From NCBI GenBank assembly GCA_964492485.1, contig CAZBKM010000012.1, positions 1 through 64,000 of the forward strand: 64,000 bases of DNA, given 5' to 3'. Each line of letters begins with the position of its first letter. Within the stretch, counting starts at the first letter, position 1. The stretch comes from UBA5336 sp964492485 (GTDB lineage: Bacteria; Pseudomonadota; Alphaproteobacteria; Caulobacterales; Hyphomonadaceae). Made by a program: the position numbers and the translations under genes. The notes under the pieces are model-generated. The model worked only from the letters and a program-made list of their open reading frames with translations. It made no database searches and was not told the DNA's origin. Positions 15,901 through 23,799 of this stretch are shown here, one piece after another.

Positions 15901-18127
15901 CGGCACGCTGACCGCCTACAACCGGATGCTGTCGGGCTTGCGCGGCACGCTCGGAACGGAGCGGTACACGGCGGTCGGTTTCGCCGCGGAGACGAGCCAG
16001 TCCTTCGTCAAGGACGAGCTTGCCGCCAATGGCACCACCGGCCCCTACCGCCTGACCGGCGCGCCCGTCGTGCGGAACTCCGAATCGGTGCGGCTGGAGA
16101 TCCGCGAGCGGACAAGGCCGGACCGGGTGCTGGAGACCGAGAGCCTTCGCCGTTGGATCGACTACGACATCGATTATGCGAGCGGCGAGCTGGTGTTCCG
16201 GCGCCCGGTGGACGTGGCCGACGACGCCTTCAATGAACGGGTGATCGTCATCGACTATGAAACCGTCGGCGAGGGCGAGCGGAGCCTGACCGCAGGCGGG
16301 CGCGCCGCCCTGCACACCGCGGACGGCAGGTCGGAAGTCGGTCTGACCCTGGTCCATGATGGGGCGGCCAGCACCACGACCGGCATGGAGACGACGCTGG
16401 CAGGGGTCGATCTGCGCCAGAGGCTGGCCGAACATACCGAGGCGGTCGTCGAGGTTGCGCACAGCGAAACCCGGCTGGGCGACGAGGATGGCGGCGGGTC
16501 GTCGGCCGGCAATGCCGTTCTTGCGCGGCTGACCCATGAGGCCGACTCGGTGCGCGGGGAGGCCTATTTCCGCCAGGAGGACGGAGCGTTCGGCCTGGGT
16601 CAGACGGGAAGCGCGACCGAAGGGGTTCGTCGGTTCGGCCTGCGTGGCCAGTGGACCCTGACGGGATCCGGCCCGGCGGAGGAGGACGCCGCGGGATCGG
16701 AGGAGGCCGGGCAGGCCGGAATCTCCGGCGAGCCGGACGAGGCGGATGCGCCGCGGGCCGGCGCCAGCCATGTGCTGCGCGCCGATGCGTTCCGCGAGGA
16801 GGATCTGGGCAGCGAGGCCAGCCGCACGGTTGCCGAGCTTGGTCTTGACCGGCGCGGCGCCGCCTTTGCCCTTGGGTCGGGCCTGCGTTCGGTGACGGAA
16901 CGGCTCATGGATGGCGAGGAGCGCACCTCGCTGCTCGGCACTCTTTCCGCCAGCCGGCGCTTTGCGGAGTGGGGGCTCAACCTGATGGCCGAGCGGGCCC
17001 AGCCCCTGACGAGCGAGGGCGGCTCGGAGTCCAGCGCTTATCCCCAGCGTACGGTCCTCGGGCTCGACAAGACGGTGACGCAGTACGCCACGCTTCAGCT
17101 ACGCCACGAGATCGTCGGCGGCGAGGGCGTACAGTCCCAGTCGACCCTGGCGGGCCTGTCGGTGCGCCCGATGGAGGGCATGAGCGTGACGGCGGCGCTG
17201 AGTGAGGATCGCCCCGGCGGGTCCTCGGCCCCGCGCCGTGCCGCTGACCTGACCGCCGATCAGACCTTCCGTTTCCGGGGAGGCTGGACGGCCAGTGTCG
17301 GCGCGGCCGCGCGTCAGGATGTCAGCGGAGGTGAGGAGGCCGCCGATCCGTTCGCCGACGAGGCGGTCTCTCCGCTTGCCCCGGCCCCGCGGTCTGCGGG
17401 AAGGGCGAATGACGATTTCCGGTCGATCTATGCCGGCATCGGCTATCAGGATGGAGCCACGGTCGCCTCAGCGAGGATCGAGCATATCGACAGCCGTGTA
17501 TCCGAGCGTACGACGCTGACCCTTGGCGGGGCACGCGAGGCGGGAAAGACCTTTTCCTACGCGGCCGGCGCGCGGATCGAGGAGGGCGACCGCGACCGAT
17601 CGGCGGAGCTGCGTCTGGGCAGCTCCTGGCGGCCACGCGCCGGCGGGCCGATCTATTTCAATCGACTGGACCTGGCGCAGTCCGACCGTGAAGAAGGCGG
17701 CGAGTCGTGGCGTGTGGTGAACAATTTCGCGGCGAACACCATGCTCACCCCGCGCACCCAGGCGGCCATCTTCCACGGCGTGAAGTATTCGAGCGCGACT
17801 TTGAACTCGGTCCAGATCTCCGGCTGGACGCACGCGCTGACCGGCGAGCTTCGCCACGACGTCAGGCCCTGGATGGATGTCGGACTCCAGGCCGGCGCGC
17901 TGCACAACACGACCACCGGCACCACGGACTATGCGTTTGGGCCGAGCGTCGGCTTCACGCCGCGTGACAATGTCTGGCTCAGCGTCGGCTACAATGTGGC
18001 CGGGTTCGAGGATCGGGATTTCGACGCGGCCGCCTACACCCGCGATGGCCTCTATTTCAAGCTGCGCATGAAGTTCGACGAGACCACATTGTCCGGTCTG
18101 CTCGAGCGCGTCTCGCCGCGCGACTGA
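12959..18127 (+). CDS. Giant outer-membrane-type protein with DUF11 and SdrD-B-like domains and C-terminal barrel
   Basis: The protein is about 1722 aa. ATG 12959 is used; GTG 12950 is an alternative, with GAGGTG at 12942-12947 between them. A signal peptide ends at MASAQ. The first mature strand ITNVATVQFTV ... NAASFTRQ resembles the starts of P3 and P4. Next come an Ig-like region (about 140-245), a DUF11 domain (about 390-510, LIYELTVTNLEP), and an SdrD-B/CnaB-like domain with two cysteines (about 520-625, YVVTDRDGLYHFPDVMPGT). A further Ig-like domain (about 680-870) follows. From about 930 the sequence YTLYGDES and YPVYVKLERRAAQILFGDF is typical of the large DUF11-associated outer-membrane family, followed by about 600 aa of amphipathic strands. 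An acidic linker lies near nt 16665-16765. It is probably an outer-membrane anchor or export platform for P1-P4; this role is inferred. Confidence 0.8.
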   Translation: MFAPWIRAARKGMVAVGLGLAAGGLFPVPAPGMASAQEGDLDAPITNVATVQFTVVGPALTLETNAASFTRQAPFATDASVSAHRPGGGAPETALVEPVGSARVALPEAPDAFRSAPAPTTLSGQPLDLSAPLGLAPMAAIVPGEPVILRVSDGDANLSGSLVDSLIVSVTGRDGREVRVELPETGPDTGVFTGAVATVRAGRPAAAHEMALDGGDRLTLTYVDADDPTDTVTVHLEVDLPGRAFDSLSGDALGGFTIRLVEASTGAPATVFGEDGVTPHPASVVTGAADTATDGTAEDGAPGATVPAGALEPGEFVFPLVPAGTYRLEVTDKDGYVFPSGFTPEALERLDLGPLDLGPGSFGEPFELTAAGPILFDVPLDHPRSLDVTKQALSPSAAIGESLIYELTVTNLEPVDLPLVLEDLLPPGFRLAHGTVQLDGAPLDTVSVAPDGVTLTLDAGRIAAGATRTLSYAATIGAGAPDGYAINTARALLPDGRPLSNEAEAAVLVRNDFFDRRITLVGRVAEAACDPDQPFARHLSHGRGVEGVRVYLETGEYVVTDRDGLYHFPDVMPGTRVVQMDAGSLPPGFAPMQCEESTRYAGSATSQFLDAQGGSVWRANFYLQQVAGAETQAGQDIYDAFRDHLNYDQAWLDSQPAKAAFVYPDPGQTPGIPSVNLGMTAPAGARVSLTADGKPVPAYHREPGLVSSDGQVQLLRWRGINLLSGETVFEAEVTHRDGRVERVRRSFWYVEEITRAELIRDQSNLVADGRTPPVIAIRLTDRAGRPVRAHLGVGLEVSAPYQLDRADRRLNDRTPFTAGEVERITPMTDTDGVLRLPLEPTLDAGLVRITVNVGHERTQEIAVYLEPHAREWIVVGLADGVLSRDGLSRNGEVDGGERLALFAKGMVKGDWLLTVALDTAKKRGQRDEALYELIDPNAYYTLYGDESRHGHEAESRYPVYVKLERRAAQILFGDFATQLGGGTLTAYNRMLSGLRGTLGTERYTAVGFAAETSQSFVKDELAANGTTGPYRLTGAPVVRNSESVRLEIRERTRPDRVLETESLRRWIDYDIDYASGELVFRRPVDVADDAFNERVIVIDYETVGEGERSLTAGGRAALHTADGRSEVGLTLVHDGAASTTTGMETTLAGVDLRQRLAEHTEAVVEVAHSETRLGDEDGGGSSAGNAVLARLTHEADSVRGEAYFRQEDGAFGLGQTGSATEGVRRFGLRGQWTLTGSGPAEEDAAGSEEAGQAGISGEPDEADAPRAGASHVLRADAFREEDLGSEASRTVAELGLDRRGAAFALGSGLRSVTERLMDGEERTSLLGTLSASRRFAEWGLNLMAERAQPLTSEGGSESSAYPQRTVLGLDKTVTQYATLQLRHEIVGGEGVQSQSTLAGLSVRPMEGMSVTAALSEDRPGGSSAPRRAADLTADQTFRFRGGWTASVGAAARQDVSGGEEAADPFADEAVSPLAPAPRSAGRANDDFRSIYAGIGYQDGATVASARIEHIDSRVSERTTLTLGGAREAGKTFSYAAGARIEEGDRDRSAELRLGSSWRPRAGGPIYFNRLDLAQSDREEGGESWRVVNNFAANTMLTPRTQAAIFHGVKYSSATLNSVQISGWTHALTGELRHDVRPWMDVGLQAGALHNTTTGTTDYAFGPSVGFTPRDNVWLSVGYNVAGFEDRDFDAAAYTRDGLYFKLRMKFDETTLSGLLERVSPRD

Positions 18128-18129
18128 GG

Positions 18130-19356
18130 TCAAGGGGCCGGCAGGCTGGCGATCAGGGGGCGGTTTCGGGTCACGTCGAAGCCATAAACCCAGTCAAACC
18201 GGCCAAGTATGACCGATGGTATTACCCTGTCAGCCAGTCGGACTGGGGCATACTTCCAAAGTGTGGGCAGACCTCGGCCGTGGAACAGGTCTCCATTGCG
18301 CCGGGCCGCATCGAGGAGGCGGCCGGCCCTCGGTCGGAGGACGCGCTCATAGCGCCGGAAATCCCCGCTCGAGGTCAGGCTCCAGATCGCAGCCCAGGCG
18401 GCCTCCATGGCAAGGGCGGCGCCCTGCGCCATGAAGGGCGGCATCGGACAGGCTGCATCGCCGATGAGGGCGATCCGTCCGGCTTGCAGGCGGTCCGGCG
18501 TCGGCCGGTCGTACAGGCCCCAGAGGCCGACACGCTCGGCGCGTTCCAGGACCGCGCGCACGGGCGGCGCGAAGCCCGAGAAATCGTCGCGCGCCTTTTC
18601 CGGGTCGCCCGTCCTGTCCCAGGCTTCGGGGGCGGGTTCGTCGCGCTCGACCACGCCGACGAAGTTCACCGCCGCGCCGCCGTCGAGAAAGTAGGTCACG
18701 GCGTGGCGTCCCGGACCCGTCCAGGCCACCGCGGCGTCCGGCACCAGGGCGCGCAGGGCATCGTCGGCGGGCACGATCGTCCGCCAGGCGAGGTTGCCGG
18801 TGAAGTTCGGACGCTCGCCCTGCAGCAGCCGGGCGCGCAGCGCCGAATGGATCCCGTCGGCTGCGATCAGCGCGCAGCCCTGCCGTTCGGTCCCGTCGGA
18901 CAGGGTCAGGACGGGCCCGTCGGGCGTGGGTCTGAAGTCGACCGCTTCCGCCGCCAGATGCAGCGCGCCGGGGCAGCGGGCCTCCACGGCCTGGCGCAGC
19001 ACTGCCTGGAGTCTTGCGCGCCGAATGGCGATGTGCGGTGCGCCCCAGCGGGCGGGGCCGTCCATGCCCGCCGGCAGGCTGAAATACACTGCGCCCGTGG
19101 CGCCATCGCGCAGGTCCAGGCGGCGTGGGGCGTGGCCAGCGTCGGAGACGGCGTCGGCCAGTCCCAACGCCCGCAGCACCTTCATCGCGTTGGGGCCCAG
19201 TTGCAGCCCGGCGCCCACCTCGCTCAGCTCCGGGGCCCGGTCGAAGAGGTAAGGGACCAGGCCGGCGCGATGGGCGCAGAGAGCCGCGGTCAGCCCGGCA
19301 ATGCCGGCGCCGGCGATCAGGACCGTTTCGCCACGTTCTGGCGCCGGTCCGCTCAT
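18130..19356 (-). CDS. FAD-dependent monooxygenase (salicylate/3-hydroxybenzoate hydroxylase-like)
   Basis: This 408-aa protein opens with the dinucleotide-binding motif VLIAGAGIAGLTAAL. It has the middle region VGAGLQLGPNAMKVLRALGL and the second FAD motif IGDAACPMPPFMAQGAALAMEAA (GD motif), the order expected of class A flavoprotein aromatic hydroxylases. These use NAD(P)H and O2 to hydroxylate aromatic acids, but the substrate cannot be read. The ATG at 19356 overlaps the stop of the upstream hydratase gene (ATGA), so the two are co-translated. A longer frame to 19455 lies inside that gene and is rejected. Confidence 0.85.
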   Translation of the reverse strand: MSGPAPERGETVLIAGAGIAGLTAALCAHRAGLVPYLFDRAPELSEVGAGLQLGPNAMKVLRALGLADAVSDAGHAPRRLDLRDGATGAVYFSLPAGMDGPARWGAPHIAIRRARLQAVLRQAVEARCPGALHLAAEAVDFRPTPDGPVLTLSDGTERQGCALIAADGIHSALRARLLQGERPNFTGNLAWRTIVPADDALRALVPDAAVAWTGPGRHAVTYFLDGGAAVNFVGVVERDEPAPEAWDRTGDPEKARDDFSGFAPPVRAVLERAERVGLWGLYDRPTPDRLQAGRIALIGDAACPMPPFMAQGAALAMEAAWAAIWSLTSSGDFRRYERVLRPRAGRLLDAARRNGDLFHGRGLPTLWKYAPVRLADRVIPSVILGRFDWVYGFDVTRNRPLIASLPAP

Positions 19357-20429
19357 GGAGTCGTGCGCAGGGGGAGGGCCGCCCAGTAGTCGAGGTCGAG
19401 CACGACGGCCGGATCGTCCTCGCCGGTGGCGGTCTTCAGCGGAAACGCCTCGCACGGGCGGTTTCGGGTCGCAACGAGTCGCAGACGGAGGGCGCCCGCC
19501 GTGTCCGACAACGTGGCGCGGTCCAGCACCTCCGACCAGGCGTAGATCGTATCGCCGGCATGGACAGGGGCCACATGGCGCCCGCCGTTCAGCGCCAGGA
19601 TCTGGGCCGCATTCGTCAGCCCGTTGACGGACAGCGCCCGCGCCAGGGACATCACGACCCCCCCATAGACCAGGCGCTGTCCGGGGTGGCCCTCGGTGCC
19701 GGCTCTTGCCAGCGCGTCGAAATGGACGCGCGCGGTGTTCTGGTAGAGTCGGGTCGCGATCTGGTGTTCGGCCTCCTCCAGCGTTATCCCGTCCACATGG
19801 TCGATCCGGTCGCCGATCCGGTAATCCGCCATCACCGCAGGGGATCCGGACATGGAGGCCGACCAGCCTTCATAGGCCGGGGGCCGGGGTAGCGCTTCGG
19901 GCGCGACCGAGCCGGGCAGGTCGGGGACCACCGTCGCGGGAGCGGGCGCCTCCAGGTCCCGTTTGCGCAGGAGAACCCAGCGCACATAGGTGAGAACGGG
20001 CCGCTCTTCCTGATTGTAACCGGTCGTTCGGACCCAGACGATGCCAGTTCGGCCGCTGGACGTCTGCTTCAGGCCGATCACCTGGGAGTCCGCGCGCAGG
20101 GTGTCGCCTGGATAGACCGGCGCCAGGAAACGCCCATCCGCATAGCCCAGATTCGCGACGGCGTTTCGGGATATGTCGGGCACCGTCTTGCCGAAGACCA
20201 CATGAAAGGCGAGCAGCGGATCGATCGGCAGATCCCTGAACCCGTTGGCCCGGGCGAAGGGGGCCGCGCTGAACAGTGCATGCCGGCTGCCGGTCAGGGC
20301 ACGATAGAGCACCGCATCGCCCTGGCCCAGCGTCAGTGGTACGGAATGGCGCAGGGTCTCGCCGAGCGTGAAGTGCTCGAAGAAGCGGCCATGGTCGGTG
20401 TGTGGGGCCGGCCGGGAAAGCTCGGACAT
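19353..20429 (-). CDS. mch: Mesaconyl-CoA hydratase (MaoC-type, double hot-dog)
   Basis: The protein has 358 aa with two MaoC hot-dog domains. The N-terminal half contains HVVFGKTVPDISRNAVANLG and GRFLAPVYPGDTLRADSQVI, matching beta-methylmalyl-CoA / mesaconyl-CoA hydratases of the ethylmalonyl-CoA pathway as I recall them. The second half repeats the pattern with VYGGVVMSLARALS and HAGDTIYAWSEV. It would interconvert mesaconyl-CoA and methylmalyl-CoA during C2 assimilation. No other ethylmalonyl-CoA gene is in the window. Order on the minus strand is ArsC-like, small membrane protein, mch, FAD monooxygenase, with 46 bp to the gene before it and a 4-bp overlap with the one after. Confidence 0.8.
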   Translation of the reverse strand: MSELSRPAPHTDHGRFFEHFTLGETLRHSVPLTLGQGDAVLYRALTGSRHALFSAAPFARANGFRDLPIDPLLAFHVVFGKTVPDISRNAVANLGYADGRFLAPVYPGDTLRADSQVIGLKQTSSGRTGIVWVRTTGYNQEERPVLTYVRWVLLRKRDLEAPAPATVVPDLPGSVAPEALPRPPAYEGWSASMSGSPAVMADYRIGDRIDHVDGITLEEAEHQIATRLYQNTARVHFDALARAGTEGHPGQRLVYGGVVMSLARALSVNGLTNAAQILALNGGRHVAPVHAGDTIYAWSEVLDRATLSDTAGALRLRLVATRNRPCEAFPLKTATGEDDPAVVLDLDYWAALPLRTTP

Positions 20430-20475
20430 GGCGTTGTCTCCACCGGGGTCCCCCGATGGTGAGCCAGGCCAGGCG

Positions 20476-20736
20476 TCAGCGACCGAAGGACAGGTTCTGG
20501 ATGTCTGAGGCGAAGACCTGCACCGTGCCGTAGCCCGAAATCAAGGCGCTAAATGCCAGCGGGGCCAATGCGGCCATGATGGCCAAGGACGCGGCCGCGC
20601 CGGCGACGAAGCGGGCCTCGGGCTCCCGCAGGACGCGCAGGCGGCGCCCCGGCACGGCCATCAGCATCGGCCATCCGACGATCAGAAGGATGGCCAGGAT
20701 CAGAAGGCATGCGGCGAGAAGCAGGGCAGGCGACAT
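20476..20736 (-). CDS. Small two-TM membrane protein, unknown
   Basis: This 86-aa protein has two hydrophobic segments: LLLAACLLILAILLIVGWP near the N-terminus and one at about residues 47-67. A basic loop RRLRVLREPEAR lies between them. The start ATG 20736 has GGAG 6 nt upstream; a TTG 12 nt earlier is less likely. I do not recognise the family. It lies between the ArsC-like and mch genes on the same strand, so it is probably co-transcribed. Confidence 0.65.
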   Translation of the reverse strand: MSPALLLAACLLILAILLIVGWPMLMAVPGRRLRVLREPEARFVAGAAASLAIMAALAPLAFSALISGYGTVQVFASDIQNLSFGR

Positions 20737-20828
20737 CGAAGACTCCAAGCGGGGAGTTTTCGCTATCGCACAAAGCGGCTTCTGCGCGGTTTCCGCGTCT
20801 GGCGCAATTTCACGAAATTCGGCAGGAT

Positions 20829-21176
20829 CTACAGAATGTCCAGCAGCGCGCTGTTCGGGCGTCCCAGCACTGCCCGGTCCCCATGAATGCCGATTGGCCG
20901 CTGGATGAGTTTCGGGTCGCGCGCCATGGCCGCGAAAACCTCGTCGTCAGATGCGTCGGGCGCAAGTCCCGCCCGTTCGGCGTCTTTTTCACGCAGGAAG
21001 ACTCGGGGTGAGACACCCCCCATCTTTGCGGCAATATCGCGCAACTCGGCCTCGTCCAGGCGCTCCACCTTGAGCATGTATTTGCGGATCTCGGGCTCCA
21101 CGCCCTGGGCCTGGAGCAGTTCCAGACCCTTCTTGGAACTGCCGCAGCCGGGATTATGGATCAGGATATAGGACAT
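20829..21176 (-). CDS. ArsC/YffB-family thioredoxin-fold reductase
   Basis: The protein has 115 aa. It begins YILIHNPGCGSSKKGLELL, with the active-site cysteine at residue 11 followed by the GSSK loop, as in glutaredoxin-coupled arsenate reductases. RDPKLIQRPI is the conserved ArsC motif carrying the second arginine region. Members either reduce arsenate with glutaredoxin or act on unknown substrates. No arsenic-resistance partner (arsB, arsR) is nearby, so an arsenate role is not supported by context. First gene of a minus-strand set reaching to 18130. Confidence 0.8.
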   Translation of the reverse strand: MSYILIHNPGCGSSKKGLELLQAQGVEPEIRKYMLKVERLDEAELRDIAAKMGGVSPRVFLREKDAERAGLAPDASDDEVFAAMARDPKLIQRPIGIHGDRAVLGRPNSALLDIL

Positions 21177-21280
21177 GGATTTCTCCGCCTCGCGTCAAAC
21201 GTGCACGAGGCGAAGATAGCGGCACGACCCGAAGCGCCAAGTCCCTCGTCCTGCCGTGTCGATGCCATATCTGTGACAGC

Positions 21281-22870
21281 ATGGTTTCTCCGCGTCGCGC
21301 CTTGCCGGTTCACGTGGTCTGGTTCAAGCGGGATCTGCGGATTGCGGATCACCGGCCGCTGGCCATGGCCGCCCGGCAGGGCACACCGGTCGTGCCCCTG
21401 TTCGTGGCAGAGCCGGCGCTTTGGGCCGGACCGGATCAAAGCGCGCGGCAATGGGCGTTCGCCCGGGAGGGTCTGCTGGACCTGCGGGAGGCGCTGGCGG
21501 ACCTGGGTCAGCCCCTTGTCGTGCGCCAGGGGCATGTGGTCGACGTGCTGGAGGCGATTCATCGCAGCCACGGTGTGGCCGGGCTCTGGTCCCACGAGGA
21601 GACGGGCAACGCCTGGACGTATCGGCGCGACCTCGCCGTCGGGTCGTGGTGCCGCGACCGCGGTGTGACCTGGACCGAACTGGCCCAGCACGGCGTGGTG
21701 CGCCGGCTGAAGAGCCGCGACGGCTGGGCGCGCCAGTGGGACAGGTTCATGGCCGAACCGCAGACGCCGCCCCCCGCGGGCTTGCGGCCTGTCCAGGGAC
21801 TTCCGCCGGGGCCGATCCCGGATGCCGCCGCGCTCGGGCTCGCGCCCGACCCCTGTCCTGGGCGCCAGACAGGCGGACGCCAGGCGGGTCTGGAGACCCT
21901 GAACACCTTTCTTCATGTGCGCGGGGAACCCTATCGCACCGCCATGTCCAGTCCCGTCACCGGCTTTGACCGGTGTTCGCGTCTGTCGCCCCATCTCGCC
22001 TGGGGTACGGTCTCCATGCGCGAGATCGCCCAGGCCACATGGGCTCGTCAGCGGGAGATCCGCCAGCTCTCGGCGGGCGAGGCCGGCCGCTGGCGCGGAT
22101 CGCTGAAATCCTTTTCCGGGCGCCTGCACTGGCACTGCCATTTCATGCAGAAGCTGGAAGACGCGCCGAAGATCGAGTGGCGCAATCTGCATTCCGCCTA
22201 TGACGGACTGCGCCCGTCCGAACCCGACGCGGAACGTCTGGCGGCATGGGTCAAGGGCGAGACGGGGTTGCCCTTCGTGGACGCCTGCATGCGCTCGCTG
22301 CGGGCAACCGGCTGGATGAACTTCCGCATGCGGGCGATGCTTATGGCGGTGGCGAGCTATCATCTCTGGCTGGACTGGCGCAGGCCGGGGGAACATCTGG
22401 CACGGTGTTTCACCGATTATGAGCCCGGCATTCACTGGCCACAGGTTCAGATGCAGTCCGGCACGACGGGCATCAACACGGTGCGGATCTATAACCCGGT
22501 CAAGCAGGGACACGATCAGGATCCCGACGGCAGCTTCATCCGCCGGTGGGTGCCCGAACTGGCCGATGTGCCGGACCACGCGATCCAGGAACCCTGGACC
22601 TGGGAGGACGCGGGGCGGCTTCTGGGCAAGCGTTACCCGTTCCCGGTGATCGATCATATGGAGGCCGCGCGACAGGCGCGCCAGAAGGTCTGGTCGGTCC
22701 GGACGGGTGCTGGCTACCGGTCGCGCGCCAACGCCATTCAGGACAAGCATGGCAGCCGCAAGAGCGGTGTTCCCAATCGGGGGCAGCCTGGACGGGCAGG
22801 GCGACGGCGCGGGTCTGGCGACGTGCCCGACCAGATGTCACTCGGTTTCGAGGCGCCGGACGAGGGCTGA
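21281..22870 (+). CDS. Cryptochrome/deoxyribodipyrimidine photolyase-family protein
   Basis: This 529-aa protein has an N-terminal photolyase domain starting HVVWFKRDLRIADHRPL. The C-terminal FAD-binding helical domain contains SPVTGFDRCSRLSPHLAWG, LHWHCHFMQKLEDAP and GLPFVDACMRSLRATGWMNF, then the FAD-clamping stretch TDYEPGIHWPQ. Photolyases repair UV pyrimidine dimers using blue light and FADH-. I cannot tell CPD from (6-4) specificity or a cryptochrome role. A basic tail after residue 480 looks disordered. The 3' end overlaps the convergent ATP-grasp gene by 33 bp. Confidence 0.9.
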   Translation: MVSPRRALPVHVVWFKRDLRIADHRPLAMAARQGTPVVPLFVAEPALWAGPDQSARQWAFAREGLLDLREALADLGQPLVVRQGHVVDVLEAIHRSHGVAGLWSHEETGNAWTYRRDLAVGSWCRDRGVTWTELAQHGVVRRLKSRDGWARQWDRFMAEPQTPPPAGLRPVQGLPPGPIPDAAALGLAPDPCPGRQTGGRQAGLETLNTFLHVRGEPYRTAMSSPVTGFDRCSRLSPHLAWGTVSMREIAQATWARQREIRQLSAGEAGRWRGSLKSFSGRLHWHCHFMQKLEDAPKIEWRNLHSAYDGLRPSEPDAERLAAWVKGETGLPFVDACMRSLRATGWMNFRMRAMLMAVASYHLWLDWRRPGEHLARCFTDYEPGIHWPQVQMQSGTTGINTVRIYNPVKQGHDQDPDGSFIRRWVPELADVPDHAIQEPWTWEDAGRLLGKRYPFPVIDHMEAARQARQKVWSVRTGAGYRSRANAIQDKHGSRKSGVPNRGQPGRAGRRRGSGDVPDQMSLGFEAPDEG

Positions 22871-23713
22871 GGCGAAACGGGGTCCAAGATCCGGACCCTG
22901 GAGCGGATAGAGGAACGGCTCGATCAACTCCAGCTCCATCAACCGGGCGGTTCCATCCCGATCGCGGAGCAGGTCGACACGGGCATAGAGCGGCGGCTCC
23001 GCCAGGGCGGAAAGGGCGAGCCGGGCGGCGGCGAGGTCGTCTGCCCCCGGCGTATAGGGTGTCTCTACCCCGCCATAGGAAGACTGGATGCGGTAGTCGC
23101 CCTTCGCCGGACGTTTCACCAGGCCATGAGACAGGTCGCCATCGATGAAGACCAGACTGATCTCGCCCTCTGCCTCGATCGCGTCGAGATAGGGCTGCAC
23201 CATCATGGGCAGCGGCAGGTCCGGTATCCGATCGCCGCGCGCCAGCCGGTGCTGGCCGACCGCGCCGGCGCCCACCTGCCGCTTCAACACAATGCGGTCG
23301 GTACCGAGCGTTTCGAAAGCACCCGCGACTGTGTCCGGTGTGGCGCGATCCAGCCAGAGGGTCGGGATCAGCCGGGCACCGGCTGCCTCGAGATCCCGCA
23401 GATAGCCCTTGTGGCTGTTCCAGCGCACCAGCGCGACCGGATTGAACAGGCGGGTCCGGGCCGAAATCTCGTCGAGGCGGCTGAGAAAGGCCGCTGTCCG
23501 ATCCCAGTAATCCCAGGTCGTACCGATCACGACGGCGCCATAGGCGGCCCAGTCCGCCTGGGGATCGTCCCAGCTTACCGCCTCGAGAATGAGCCCGAGG
23601 GAGGCCAGAGGCGGCGCAAGGGCGTCCATGGTCTGATCATGCTCATGGGCGTCGGGTCGGCGCGCAGGTGAGCCAGGCAGGGTCACGCGAGAGGCGAGGT
23701 AGGCGATCTTCAT
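22838..23713 (-). CDS. ATP-grasp protein, glutathione-synthetase-like (RimK/DcsG type)
   Basis: The protein has 291 aa. It has an N-terminal pre-ATP-grasp domain (MKIAYLASR ... YGAVVIGTTWDYWDR) and an ATP-grasp core with VLKRQVGAGAVGQ as the lysine-containing nucleotide loop. LMELELIEPFLYP supplies the Mg-binding Glu pair. The GTTWDYWD and WNSHKGYLRDLE motifs resemble the cycloserine-pathway ligase DcsG group and similar stand-alone ligases. The substrate is unknown. The start ATG 23713 is 86 bp from the divergent PfkB gene. Its last 33 bp overlap the photolyase gene tail to tail. Confidence 0.8.
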   Translation of the reverse strand: MKIAYLASRVTLPGSPARRPDAHEHDQTMDALAPPLASLGLILEAVSWDDPQADWAAYGAVVIGTTWDYWDRTAAFLSRLDEISARTRLFNPVALVRWNSHKGYLRDLEAAGARLIPTLWLDRATPDTVAGAFETLGTDRIVLKRQVGAGAVGQHRLARGDRIPDLPLPMMVQPYLDAIEAEGEISLVFIDGDLSHGLVKRPAKGDYRIQSSYGGVETPYTPGADDLAAARLALSALAEPPLYARVDLLRDRDGTARLMELELIEPFLYPLQGPDLGPRFASALVRRLETE

Positions 23714-23799
23714 GGGCGGGCTCCATAGCCTCCCTCAGTTGCGCCAAGCCCCCCCCTCTGGCAAGCCGGGTCTACCTGCAACAATCAGAGGAGACATTC

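Noticed and set aside
14144..16771. 875-codon open frame antisense to the giant outer-membrane gene
   Set aside because: GC-rich codon bias of the sense gene leaves long antisense frames; no ribosome site, no domain, and the sense protein has clear motifs throughout.
12959..18127. Chaperone-usher type fimbrial usher
   Set aside because: No usher motifs, no PapD-like chaperone and no donor-strand subunits are recognised; the C-terminal motifs match the DUF11-associated outer-membrane family instead.
1..18200. Genomic island inserted at tRNA-Ser
   Set aside because: No integrase gene and no second copy of the tRNA 3' end (att repeat) was seen in the window; the left part of the locus is outside it.
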